A DNA stretch of 14,136 nucleotides from positions 1-14,136 of the forward strand of contig JAENIS010000038.1 of assembly GCA_016844285.1 (NCBI GenBank). Reading direction: 5' to 3'. This DNA is from Dehalococcoidales bacterium (GTDB taxonomy: Bacteria; Chloroflexota; Dehalococcoidia; Dehalococcoidales; UBA2162). A model generated the notes under the pieces. That model worked only from the letters and a program-made list of their open reading frames with translations, did not search any database and was not told the origin of the DNA. Below, piece by piece: positions 1 through 6,648 of this stretch (position 1 is its first letter; each line of letters starts with the position of its first letter). Made by a program: the position numbers and the translations under genes.

Positions 1-1
1 T

Positions 2-211
2 AACGATGATGCCGGGGCAATGGCGAGAAGACTGGCCAGGGAAGAAGGGATATTGGTTGGTATATCCTCAGGGGCAGCGACGTGGGTTGCCGTGGAAGTG
101 GCGAAAAGACCAGCAAGTGCGGGTAAGCTTATCGTCGTAGTTTTACCTGATACCGGTGAACGTTACCTATCGACCTGGCTCTTTCAAGGGCTATATCAGC
201 CGGGCATTTAG
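2..211 (+). CDS. cysK: Cysteine synthase / cystathionine beta-synthase-type PLP enzyme, C-terminal part
   Basis: The reading frame is open from the window edge to the TAG at 209-211, so the 5' part of the gene lies outside. About 69 C-terminal residues are visible. They match the end of the cysteine synthase (O-acetylserine sulfhydrylase) fold: a stretch reading [16 protein letters not shown], the conserved glycine/serine loop near the PLP phosphate side, then [14 protein letters not shown], the hallmark C-terminal strand. The enzyme makes cysteine from O-acetylserine and sulfide in the cytoplasm. The next gene, cysE, makes the O-acetylserine and starts 17 bp downstream, which supports the assignment. 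The PLP lysine is not in the window. An O-acetylserine-dependent cystathionine beta-synthase (MccA type) shares these motifs, and the nearby gamma-family enzyme makes that a real alternative. Confidence 0.9.
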   Translation, partial: NDDAGAMARRLAREEGILVGISSGAATWVAVEVAKRPASAGKLIVVVLPDTGERYLSTWLFQGLYQPGI

Positions 212-228
212 GGGAGGCAAATCGTACC

Positions 229-951
229 TTGTTCAAGACGTTGCGGGAGGACATACGTACCGTTTTTACGAAAGACCCGGCGGCAAGGAGCCTGCCTGAG
301 GTAATTTTCTGCTATCCCGGGCTGCACGCCCTGTGGTCTCACCGTACGGCCCATTTTCTCTGGCAGCATAAGCTCCACTTCTGGTCCCGTCTTCTTGCTC
401 ATATCAGTCGCTTCCTGACCGGTATTGAAATCCACCCCGGGGCTAAAGTTGGTCGTCGTTTCTTTATCGACCATGGCTCCGGGGTAGTTATCGGCGAGAC
501 CGCCGAAATCGGGGACGACGTGCTGATGTACCAGGGAGTCGTCCTGGGTGGCACGACTCTCAATAAAGGAAAGCGTCATCCTACCATCGGTAATGACGTG
601 GTGCTGGGTACAGGTGCCGTCGCTCTGGGTGCTATCACCATCGGGGATGGCGCCAGGATTGGCTCGGGTTCAGTCGTGGTCAAATCGGTGCCTCCCGGCT
701 GCACGGTGGTGGGTGTCCCCGGCAGAATCGTCTCTGATAGACATGGAAGAGTCACTGACCTGGAACACGCCAACCTGCCTGACCCGGTGGCGGAAGCCAT
801 CAGACTTGTCCTGCAAGAGATGGACAAGCTTAAGAAACGCATGAGAGAATTGGAGAGTTCAAACCAGATGACCGTTTATGAAGATAGCCTGGAGGAAATA
901 AAACAAGAAAAGGAGATTGAGCTGGTATTCAGTCACGGAGGCGGAATATGA
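229..951 (+). CDS. cysE: Serine O-acetyltransferase
   Basis: This 240-residue protein is a short-form serine acetyltransferase that turns serine and acetyl-CoA into O-acetylserine, the first step of cysteine synthesis. Residues about 1-65 form the alpha-helical N-terminal part. From about 66 to 168 hexapeptide repeats form a left-handed beta helix, with [11 protein letters not shown], then [14 protein letters not shown] (His82 at the catalytic histidine position) and [15 protein letters not shown], the acetyl-CoA/serine site signature. Residues about 185-232 are a charged, probably helical tail longer than the core family needs. The start is TTG at 229, with GGGGAGG at 211-217 upstream. The last codons overlap the next start (ATGA at 948-951), so the two genes are probably translationally coupled. 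Confidence 0.95.
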   Translation: MFKTLREDIRTVFTKDPAARSLPEVIFCYPGLHALWSHRTAHFLWQHKLHFWSRLLAHISRFLTGIEIHPGAKVGRRFFIDHGSGVVIGETAEIGDDVLMYQGVVLGGTTLNKGKRHPTIGNDVVLGTGAVALGAITIGDGARIGSGSVVVKSVPPGCTVVGVPGRIVSDRHGRVTDLEHANLPDPVAEAIRLVLQEMDKLKKRMRELESSNQMTVYEDSLEEIKQEKEIELVFSHGGGI

Positions 952-2093
952 GATTCGAAACCATCGCCATTCACGCCGGGGAGAGACCGGACCCCAGAAC
1001 CGGCGCCGTCTCGGTGCCAATATATCAGACATCCAGCTTTGTCTTCGCCGATGTGGGCAAGACGAGGGGCGGCTATGATTATTCCCGTACGGCAAACCCG
1101 ACGCGGAAAGTTCTTGAGGACACTATCGCTCAACTGGAAGGAGGCAAGGCCGGATTTGCCTTTGCTACCGGCATGGCAGCCGAAGCGACAGTCATTCACC
1201 TGCTCAAGGCAGGAGACCATGTCATTTCGGGAGACGACGTTTATGGCGGCACCTACCGGCTATTTCAGAATGTCATGAGCGACTTCGGGCTGGAATTTAC
1301 CTTCCTCAGAATGGACAATAGAAAGAAGATTGAAGAGGCGATAAAACCCAATACCAGGATGATATGGCTGGAAACGCCCTCTAACCCGCTACTGAATATT
1401 ACTGACCTTGAAATGGTAGTTGATATCGCCAAACGGCATAAACTGATGACCGTCATCGATAATACCTTTGCCAGTCCCTACTTCTTGAGACCCATTGAGT
1501 ACGGCATCGACCTGGTCGTCCACTCCACTACCAAGTATCTCAACGGGCATTGCGATGTTGTTGGCGGGGCGGTAGTCACCACCACTGATGAGCTAAGCCA
1601 GAAGGTGCAATTCCGCCTCAACGCGATGGGCACCGGTGCCTCTCCTTTCGACTGCTGGCTGGTGCTCCGTGGTATCGAGACACTGCCGTTACGCATGAAG
1701 CAGCATCAGGAGAATGCCCTGGCGGTGGCTAACTTTCTTCAGGGGCACAAGGCAGTCAGAAAAGTGTTCTACCCCGGACTTAAGTCTCACCCCGGCCATA
1801 CCATCGCCAAAAGGCAGATGAAAGGGTTTGGGGGGATGGTTTCTTTTGAGATGAATGGCGGGATGGAGAAGGTGCATCGCTTTCTCCGCAGCATTAAGAT
1901 TTTTGCTCTGGCCGAATCGCTCGGTGGCCCTCTCTCCCTTGCCGAGCACCCGGCGACAATGAGCCATGCCTCAATGCCTAAGGAGCATCGGGATAAGGTG
2001 GGTATCGCCGATGAACTAATCCGGCTATCCGTAGGGCTGGAAAACATTGACGACCTGCGCGAGGACCTGGAGCAAGCCCTGCGGCCGGAATGA
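948..2093 (+). CDS. metB: Cystathionine gamma-synthase / gamma-lyase (Cys/Met metabolism PLP enzyme)
   Basis: This 381-residue protein belongs to the Cys/Met metabolism PLP family (fold type I), a typical length. Visible motifs are [10 protein letters not shown] at 43-52, the FATGMAA loop near 72-78, YGGTYRLF near 99-106, DNTFASPY at 171-178, the PLP lysine Lys196 in [10 protein letters not shown], and the C-terminal SLGG and SVGLE segments. It either joins cysteine with an activated homoserine to give cystathionine (gamma-synthase) or splits cystathionine to give cysteine (gamma-lyase). Sequence inspection cannot separate the two. It starts on the ATG overlapping the cysE stop, with GGAGG just upstream inside cysE. 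Position behind cysK and cysE fits either forward transsulfuration or a reverse MccA/MccB-like route. Confidence 0.9.
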   Translation: MRFETIAIHAGERPDPRTGAVSVPIYQTSSFVFADVGKTRGGYDYSRTANPTRKVLEDTIAQLEGGKAGFAFATGMAAEATVIHLLKAGDHVISGDDVYGGTYRLFQNVMSDFGLEFTFLRMDNRKKIEEAIKPNTRMIWLETPSNPLLNITDLEMVVDIAKRHKLMTVIDNTFASPYFLRPIEYGIDLVVHSTTKYLNGHCDVVGGAVVTTTDELSQKVQFRLNAMGTGASPFDCWLVLRGIETLPLRMKQHQENALAVANFLQGHKAVRKVFYPGLKSHPGHTIAKRQMKGFGGMVSFEMNGGMEKVHRFLRSIKIFALAESLGGPLSLAEHPATMSHASMPKEHRDKVGIADELIRLSVGLENIDDLREDLEQALRPE

Positions 2094-2117
2094 AAGGTCA
2101 GGCTTGATGAAACCTAC

Positions 2118-2127
2118 GGGGGGGGGG
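2118..2127 (+). repeat. Run of ten G in the metB-thrC gap
   Basis: An uninterrupted tract of ten G lies 25 bp after the upstream stop and 41 bp before the next start. It is in the only gap of any size (75 bp) in this operon. It could be a slippage-prone tract or an assembly error; it does not change any reading frame. Confidence 0.9.
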
Positions 2128-2168
2128 TAGTAATTCGGCGGGTATTCTGAGTCAGGGGAGGTAAAGAG

Positions 2169-3392
2169 TTGTCTTACGCTAAGGCTTTACGCTGTCGGAA
2201 ATGCGGGCAGGAATATCCCCTCACCGCAATGAATATATGCGAGTTTTGCCTTAGCCCGCTTGATGTCATTTATGATTACCAGGCGCTGGCTAAAGCAGTG
2301 ACCAGGGAGAAACTGGCGGCCGGACCGCGGAGTATGTGGCGCTATCGTGACCTGCTGCCGGCAGCCGGTGATGAGGTAGATATCGGCACCGGTTTCACTC
2401 CCCTGCTTAGAGCGGATAATCTGGGACGAGAGCTAGGCTTAGACCAGCTCTATATCAAGAATGATTGTGTTAACCCAACCTACTCCTTCAAGGATAGGGC
2501 AGTCTCCGTAGCTATCACCAAAGCCAGGGAATTCAATTTTGACACCGTCGCCTGTGCCTCAACCGGTAACCTGGCCGCCAGTGTCGCTGCCCATGCCGCC
2601 AAGGCTAATATGAAAGCCTATGTTTTCGTCCCGGCCAACGTTGAACCGGGTAAGCTTACCGGAATCGCCATCTATAACCCGGTGCTGATTACGGTTGACG
2701 GAAGTTATGATGACGTCAATCGTCTCTGTGCCAGTGTGGCACAGAAGTACCGATGGGGCTTCATCAACATCAACCTCAGACCCTACTACGCTGAGGGAAG
2801 CAAGACGATGGGATTCGAGGTCGCCGAGCAACTGGGCTGGCGCGCCCCGGATTGCGTGGTTGCCCCGGCGGCCTCAGGTCTCCTCTTTACCCGGATATGG
2901 AAGGGTCTGGATGAGATGGCGATGCTTGGCTTAATTGAGCCGGTCAATACTCATATGTTTGTCACTCAGGCGGGGGGTTCCTCCCCTATCGTGAACGCTT
3001 TTCAGACAGGCGCTCACCATGTACTCCCGGTACAGCCGGATACAATCGTTAAATCTATCGCTATCGGTAACCCGGCTGACGGCTACTATGCACTAAGGGT
3101 TGCCCGGCAATCCGGAGGTGGTGCTTCGTCCGTCACCGATGAGGAAGCCATTGCTGGTATGAAACTGCTCGCTCAAACCGAGGGTATCTTTGCCGAAGCT
3201 GCCGGCGGCGTGGTTATTGCCGGACTAAAGAAGCTGGCAACTGCAGGGTTGATTAAACGGACCGAACTGACCGTGGCTTGTATCACCGGGGCCGGGCCAA
3301 GGACACAGGATATCGTATCCGATATTGTTCAGCCTTTCACCGTTCGACCTACCCTGGAATCATTTGAAGAAGCCGTCGGGGCGCGGGTTTGA
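2169..3392 (+). CDS. thrC: Threonine synthase-like PLP enzyme with N-terminal zinc ribbon
   Basis: This 407-residue protein is a fold type II PLP enzyme of the threonine synthase family, which normally converts O-phosphohomoserine to threonine. Residues 9-27 form a zinc ribbon (Cys9, Cys12, Cys24, Cys27). The PLP lysine is Lys108 in PTYSFKDRAVS, followed by CASTGN at 129-134. The segment AIGNPADGYYALRVARQSGG and a late EAAGGV motif place it in the clade widespread in Chloroflexota and archaea. Two active-site loops differ from textbook threonine synthase: the PLP-phosphate loop reads PAASGLL and the C-terminal loop at 371-380 reads CITGAGPRTQ rather than TGNGLK. The TTG start has GGGGAGG seven bases upstream. 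Its place between sulfur genes and directly before a NIL-domain gene raises doubt that threonine is its only product. Confidence 0.85.
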   Translation: MSYAKALRCRKCGQEYPLTAMNICEFCLSPLDVIYDYQALAKAVTREKLAAGPRSMWRYRDLLPAAGDEVDIGTGFTPLLRADNLGRELGLDQLYIKNDCVNPTYSFKDRAVSVAITKAREFNFDTVACASTGNLAASVAAHAAKANMKAYVFVPANVEPGKLTGIAIYNPVLITVDGSYDDVNRLCASVAQKYRWGFININLRPYYAEGSKTMGFEVAEQLGWRAPDCVVAPAASGLLFTRIWKGLDEMAMLGLIEPVNTHMFVTQAGGSSPIVNAFQTGAHHVLPVQPDTIVKSIAIGNPADGYYALRVARQSGGGASSVTDEEAIAGMKLLAQTEGIFAEAAGGVVIAGLKKLATAGLIKRTELTVACITGAGPRTQDIVSDIVQPFTVRPTLESFEEAVGARV

Positions 3393-3418
3393 CGCCATAA
3401 AAGATAAGGGAGGCCAAG

Positions 3419-3661
3419 ATGGTTAAAAGACAGGTAACATTTACCTTCCCTCAGGGACTAATCCGGGAGCCGATAATCTATAATCTCGACCATCAGTTCA
3501 AGGTGGTGACCAACATTCGCCGGGCGGATATCTCGGCTGATAAGGGCTGGGTGGTCTTAGAGCTGGAAGGGGAAGAGAAAGAAATTGACCGGGGTATCGA
3601 CTGGGTGAGGAGCACGGGGGTAAGGGTGGACCCGGTGATGGGTGATATGGTGGAGGGATAA
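3419..3661 (+). CDS. Stand-alone NIL-domain protein
   Basis: This 80-residue protein is a single NIL domain, the small ferredoxin-like fold found at the C-terminus of MetN methionine-importer ATPases and fused to ferredoxins in sulfur metabolism. The features are an opening strand (VTFTFPQGLIREPIIYNL), the central VVTNIRRADIS segment, and WVVLELEGEEKEIDRGIDW leading into the last strand. It contains no cysteine, so it cannot carry a cluster and is not a truncated NIL-ferredoxin with its cluster site. GGGAGG lies five bases before the ATG. It sits 26 bp after the threonine synthase-like gene and 3 bp before nifS, whose ribosome binding site lies inside its 3' end. A role as a ligand-sensing or partner subunit in sulfur amino-acid metabolism is inferred. 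Confidence 0.85.
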   Translation: MVKRQVTFTFPQGLIREPIIYNLDHQFKVVTNIRRADISADKGWVVLELEGEEKEIDRGIDWVRSTGVRVDPVMGDMVEG

Positions 3662-3664
3662 GCC

Positions 3665-4837
3665 ATGAAACGCATCTACCTTGACTATGCGGCGACGACA
3701 CCGACGCACCCGGAAGTAGTCGAAGCTATGCTACCCTATTTCACCGAGGCTTTTGGTAACCCCTCCAGCATCTACTCCTACGGACAGGAGGCCAGGGAGG
3801 CTATCGAAGCTGCCCGGGAGAAAGTTGCCCGGCTCATCGGCGCCGGCGCTGAGGAGATTGTCTTCACCGGTGGCGGCACTGAGGCCGACAACTTCGCCCT
3901 GAAAGGTGTTGCCTTCGCCAACGAGAGCAAGGGGAACCACATTATCACCAGCCCTATTGAGCACCACGCCGTGCTCGAGCCAGGCCGGTTTCTGGAGAAA
4001 AGGGGCTTTAAGGTAACCTACCTGCCCGTAGACGAGTACGGTATGGTCGACCCGGATGATGTCAAGAAAGCAATTACCAGCAAGACCATTCTCATCTCGG
4101 TAATGCATGCCAATAACGAAATCGGCACAGTCCAGCCTATCGCCGAAATCGGTAAGGTTGCCCGTGAAGCGGGAGTCTATTTTCATACCGATGCCGTCCA
4201 GACGGTGGGACACATCCCGGTAGATGTGAATAAGCTTGGTGTCGACCTGCTGTCACTGTCGGCTCACAAGCTGTATGGCCCCAAAGGGGTGGGCGTCCTC
4301 TACATCAGAAAAGGCACCAGGCTGGTCTCCTTCATGCATGGCGGTGAGCAGGAAAAAGGACGGCGGGCCAGCACCGAGAATGTCCCCGGTATTGTCGGCC
4401 TGGGCAAGGCGGCAGAGCTTATCCAGCCGGAGATGGCTGAGGAAGCCCAGCGGTTAACTCATCTGCGTGACCAACTCATTAGCGGACTCTTGACCAAGAT
4501 TGGTCACATCCGCCTGAATGGTCATCCGGTAAAAAGACTACCCAATAACGTCAATATCAGTATTGAGTTTATCGAAGGGGAGGCAACGTGCCTTAATCTT
4601 GACCTTGAGGGCATCTGTGTTTCCACCGGTTCCGCCTGTACCTCGTCAAGCTCGGAACCGTCTCACATCCTTACGGCAATTGGAGTGCCCCCGGAGCAGG
4701 CTCACGGCTCGCTCCGGTTCACCATGGGCAAATGGACGACCGAAGATGATATCATTCGGGTTCTGGAAGTGCTCTCCCGGATTGTGGACAAACTGAGAGC
4801 GATGTCACCCCTACTGAAGAGCCGCCGGGGGGCATAA
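3665..4837 (+). CDS. nifS: Cysteine desulfurase (NifS/IscS type)
   Basis: This 390-residue class V aminotransferase-fold PLP enzyme removes sulfur from cysteine as an enzyme-bound persulfide and releases alanine, supplying sulfur for Fe-S clusters and tRNA thiolation. Motifs are [10 protein letters not shown] at 5-14, the cofactor-stacking histidine in SPIEHHAV (100-101), [11 protein letters not shown] at 148-158, the PLP lysine Lys202 in [10 protein letters not shown], and the catalytic Cys325 in [15 protein letters not shown]. The extended loop around Cys325 marks the group I (NifS/IscS) class rather than SufS. The ATG lies 3 bp after the NIL gene stop, with GGAGG at 3652-3656. No IscU/NifU scaffold or mnmA gene follows; the next gene is convergent 23 bp away, and no clear terminator is visible in that gap. 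Confidence 0.95.
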   Translation: MKRIYLDYAATTPTHPEVVEAMLPYFTEAFGNPSSIYSYGQEAREAIEAAREKVARLIGAGAEEIVFTGGGTEADNFALKGVAFANESKGNHIITSPIEHHAVLEPGRFLEKRGFKVTYLPVDEYGMVDPDDVKKAITSKTILISVMHANNEIGTVQPIAEIGKVAREAGVYFHTDAVQTVGHIPVDVNKLGVDLLSLSAHKLYGPKGVGVLYIRKGTRLVSFMHGGEQEKGRRASTENVPGIVGLGKAAELIQPEMAEEAQRLTHLRDQLISGLLTKIGHIRLNGHPVKRLPNNVNISIEFIEGEATCLNLDLEGICVSTGSACTSSSSEPSHILTAIGVPPEQAHGSLRFTMGKWTTEDDIIRVLEVLSRIVDKLRAMSPLLKSRRGA

Positions 4838-4860
4838 GAGAGTGCTGACTTAGTCCGGGG

Positions 4861-5616
4861 CTAAAGACGGGGTGCGGCAAGCCGGGAATCCCGTACCGAT
4901 TCCCCCTTTAAGTCACCTTTAATGCCGATGGTTACTTCCCGAAAGGGGATATCCTTACCGCTCAGGGATATTGCCTGCCTGGCCATATACACCAGGCCAG
5001 AGCAGCATGGTACTTCCATATGCACCACGGTCAGGCTCTTCACCGCTGACTTGCGGAAAATGTCAGTCAGCTTTTCCAGGTGTGCCTGGAAATCATCCAG
5101 CTTGGGGCAAGCCACTAAAAGAGCATGACCCCTGATAAAATCACTGTGAAAGCCAGCATAGGCAAAGGGTACACAATCCGCCGCCAGCACTAAGTCGGCT
5201 CCCTGAAGGAAAGGTGCCGTCGGCGGGACCAGAGTAAGCTGAACCGGCCACTGGCGGAGCATGGACTGGCGAGGGGTTGATTCTCCCGGCTCAACTGCTA
5301 TCGGCTCGTTAAATCGGGTAACGGTGGCTGATGGGCAGCCGCAAGGGAGTGGTGCGGCGGCTCTGTTCGCCTCAAGGTGGTGCTGTGTGGCCACCTCATC
5401 AAACTCCTCACTCTCCTTTGCCTCGACGGTGATAGCACCCTCCGGGCATTCACCAAGGCAGGCACCAAGACCATCGCAGTATTTCTCACTGACCAGTCGT
5501 GCCTTGCCATCGATGATTTGCAGGGCACCCTCGGCACAGGACGGAACGCAGGCTCCACAGCCGTTACACTTGTCTTCATCAATCCTGACAATCTTTCTCA
5601 CTATTTTCGCTTTCAT
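4861..5616 (-). CDS. Two-cluster 4Fe-4S ferredoxin-domain protein with uncharacterised C-terminal domain
   Basis: About 251 residues. The N-terminal 65 residues are a ferredoxin domain. In the numbering from the earlier of two ATGs, the first cluster motif is C18xxCxxCxxxC28. The second is atypical, C48-x5-C54-x3-C58 followed by proline (CDGLGACLGECP). A linker with a CGCPSA motif (Cys93, Cys95) leads to a roughly 125-residue C-terminal domain with an AADCVPFAY segment, a CPKLDD segment and a paired-cysteine VPCCSG motif at 205-206. Two tandem ATGs are possible. The second (5616) is preferred because GGGGAG lies four bases before it but only one before the first. It follows a zinc-ribbon gene by 12 bp on the same strand. 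The family recurs in anaerobes beside such a gene; its function is not known to me. Cytoplasmic electron transfer or redox sensing is inferred. Confidence 0.8.
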   Translation of the reverse strand: MKAKIVRKIVRIDEDKCNGCGACVPSCAEGALQIIDGKARLVSEKYCDGLGACLGECPEGAITVEAKESEEFDEVATQHHLEANRAAAPLPCGCPSATVTRFNEPIAVEPGESTPRQSMLRQWPVQLTLVPPTAPFLQGADLVLAADCVPFAYAGFHSDFIRGHALLVACPKLDDFQAHLEKLTDIFRKSAVKSLTVVHMEVPCCSGLVYMARQAISLSGKDIPFREVTIGIKGDLKGESVRDSRLAAPRL

Positions 5617-5628
5617 CATTCTCCCCGC

Positions 5629-5853
5629 TTAACTATTCCCTGTCAACTCTTTCCATCTTGCTTCTCCCAGGCACTGGCGAGCTTGGGTGCACCAATCGAT
5701 GCACGAAGGCACCTTCTCCCGGTAAACTATCTCACCGCACTTGGGGCATTTTATCCTGGCTTCATCGGAGAAAAGCTCGATTTCGTGGCCACAGCCAGGA
5801 CATTTGTGCAGCGACACACGCAGGTTTCTCGTATCCTGTCCCGGGCATTTCAT
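5629..5853 (-). CDS. Small zinc-ribbon protein with C-terminal CxxxC-x5-C motif
   Basis: A 74-residue protein starting MKCPGQDTRN. Cys3 is followed by a zinc ribbon (C18PGC21 and C36PKC39) and then a conserved-looking tail, CIDWCTQARQCLGE, with Cys51, Cys55 and Cys61. An in-frame ATG at 5868 would add five residues, but it has no spaced ribosome binding site. The ATG at 5853 has GGAGG eight bases upstream, and MKCPGQDTR is how I recall relatives beginning. It is the first gene of a two-gene operon with the 4Fe-4S protein downstream. The tail may bind a second metal or cluster. The function is unknown; a metal-binding partner of the ferredoxin is a guess from the pairing. Confidence 0.75.
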   Translation of the reverse strand: MKCPGQDTRNLRVSLHKCPGCGHEIELFSDEARIKCPKCGEIVYREKVPSCIDWCTQARQCLGEARWKELTGNS

Positions 5854-6001
5854 CTTAAGTGCCTCCATCCTTGATGGTTATGCCATTCTCTCCAGTAACG
5901 ATAGTAACATTCTTTCACTTCATTTTACCATGCTTCAACTCATATTAGTAAGTTGTTTATCAATCGGTACTATTCGGTTTTGGCTGGTGCAGTGAAAAAG
6001 T
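5854..6001. other. Intergenic, upstream of the zinc-ribbon/ferredoxin operon
   Basis: AT-rich noncoding DNA that must contain the promoter of the minus-strand operon. Several loose -10-like hexamers occur, for example TAAAAT on the minus strand, but no pair with a good -35 and spacing could be chosen. Together with the repeat at 6002-6101 and the promoter region after it, this fills the gap of about 390 bp between genes. Confidence 0.5.
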
Positions 6002-6101
6002 TGTCATTGCGGGGAGCGTAGCGACGTGGCAATCCGAGCGGGCGAAGTCCTCCACCCGGATTGCTTCGCCTCCGCCTTTGGCGGATGGTCTCGCAATGAC
6101 A
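6002..6101. repeat. Nested palindromic repeat element (about 100 bp)
   Basis: The ends are perfect inverted copies: TGTCATTGCG at 6002-6011 and CGCAATGACA at 6092-6101. A second inverted pair lies inside, GCAATCCG at 6029-6036 and CGGATTGC at 6057-6064, and a third hairpin TCCGCC-TTT-GGCGGA at 6071-6085. The left arm includes GGAGCGTAGCGACG. This architecture matches the GTCATTGCGAGG...CAATCC palindromic repeats I recall from many environmental bacterial genomes. They are nonautonomous, contain no gene, and can fold into a long cruciform or RNA hairpin. A related element lies at 13734-13825. Confidence 0.8.
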
Positions 6102-6186
6102 GGCCAACCAAATGCGACTAAAACCTATCAATCCCCTACCCTTTCTGAATCAGGGGTGAGGCTATTAAACAATCTCAAATTGCCTA

Positions 6187-6216
6187 TTGACATTAGCCTT
6201 GAAAATAGTTTATTGT
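6187..6216 (+). promoter_or_regulatory. Sigma-70-type promoter of the DUF5679-like gene
   Basis: A perfect -35 box TTGACA (6187-6192) is followed after 18 bases by TATTGT (6211-6216, four of six matches to TATAAT). Transcription from it would begin near 6223, giving a very short leader before the strong AGGAGGTGA at 6228-6236 and the ATG at 6241. Confidence 0.55.
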
Positions 6217-6240
6217 TCATAGAATACAGGAGGTGAACTT

Positions 6241-6381
6241 ATGCAAGCCTATTGTGTGAAATGCCGCACCAAGCGGGAGATTAAAAGCCCAAAAAGCATC
6301 ACCATGAAGAATAAGCGGCCGGCAACCCAGGGTGTGTGCCCGGCGTGCGGCACCAAGGTGTTCCGTATCGGAAAGAGCTAA
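6241..6381 (+). CDS. DUF5679-like small zinc-binding protein (46 aa)
   Basis: A 46-residue protein beginning MQAYCVKCRTKREI and ending VCPACGTKVFRIGKS. Two CxxC pairs (Cys5/Cys8 and Cys33/Cys36) flank a basic loop, which suggests one zinc knuckle-like ribbon. Length, order and the MKNKRPATQG loop fit the DUF5679 family as I remember it from Chloroflexota and Actinobacteria. The reading frame is supported by a near-perfect Shine-Dalgarno (AGGAGGTGA, four bases before the ATG) and the promoter upstream. It stands alone: the neighbours on both sides are on the other strand. The basic charge and zinc ribbon would suit nucleic-acid or ribosome binding, but this is not established. Confidence 0.85.
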   Translation: MQAYCVKCRTKREIKSPKSITMKNKRPATQGVCPACGTKVFRIGKS

Positions 6382-6648
6382 TGTCCGGATTACTGAGATA
6401 AAACACGGCAGTAGGGGTATCTTTGTTACATCCCCCATCTGTCGATATGTTAGTATCACACCAAAACACCCCTTCAAGCTTCGCCGAAGTGCGCCGTTTG
6501 AGCAAGTAGGGGTGAGGGTGGTTGTATAGCGCCAAGAGTGCTGAAGGTTAGTTGTACCTTGCTCAGGCTCTCGACATGAGCTATGGAGCCTTACCAAAGA
6601 GTGATGTGAAGCTGATACCACAACGTGGTAGTGCCGTCACACCATAAC
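6382..6648. other. Intergenic stretch between convergent genes
   Basis: About 270 bp with no convincing gene. It has an 8-bp inverted pair, TGAGCAAG and CTTGCTCA, about 65 bp apart, and a compact hairpin TACCAC-AAC-GTGGTA at 6616-6630 just beyond the stop of the CoA-transferase beta gene. Neither is followed by a T-run, so a terminator cannot be assigned with confidence. Confidence 0.5.

Noticed and set aside
3731..4213. 160-codon frame on the minus strand within nifS
   Set aside because: It is the antisense shadow of the conserved NifS coding sequence.
5377..5874. 165-codon plus-strand frame across the ferredoxin/zinc-ribbon operon
   Set aside because: The minus strand carries clear Cys-motif proteins with good ribosome binding sites in the same place; the plus frame resembles no protein.
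6217..6621. 134-codon frame on the minus strand
   Set aside because: It lies antisense across the well-supported 46-residue zinc protein and its promoter, has a low-quality composition and no ribosome binding site.
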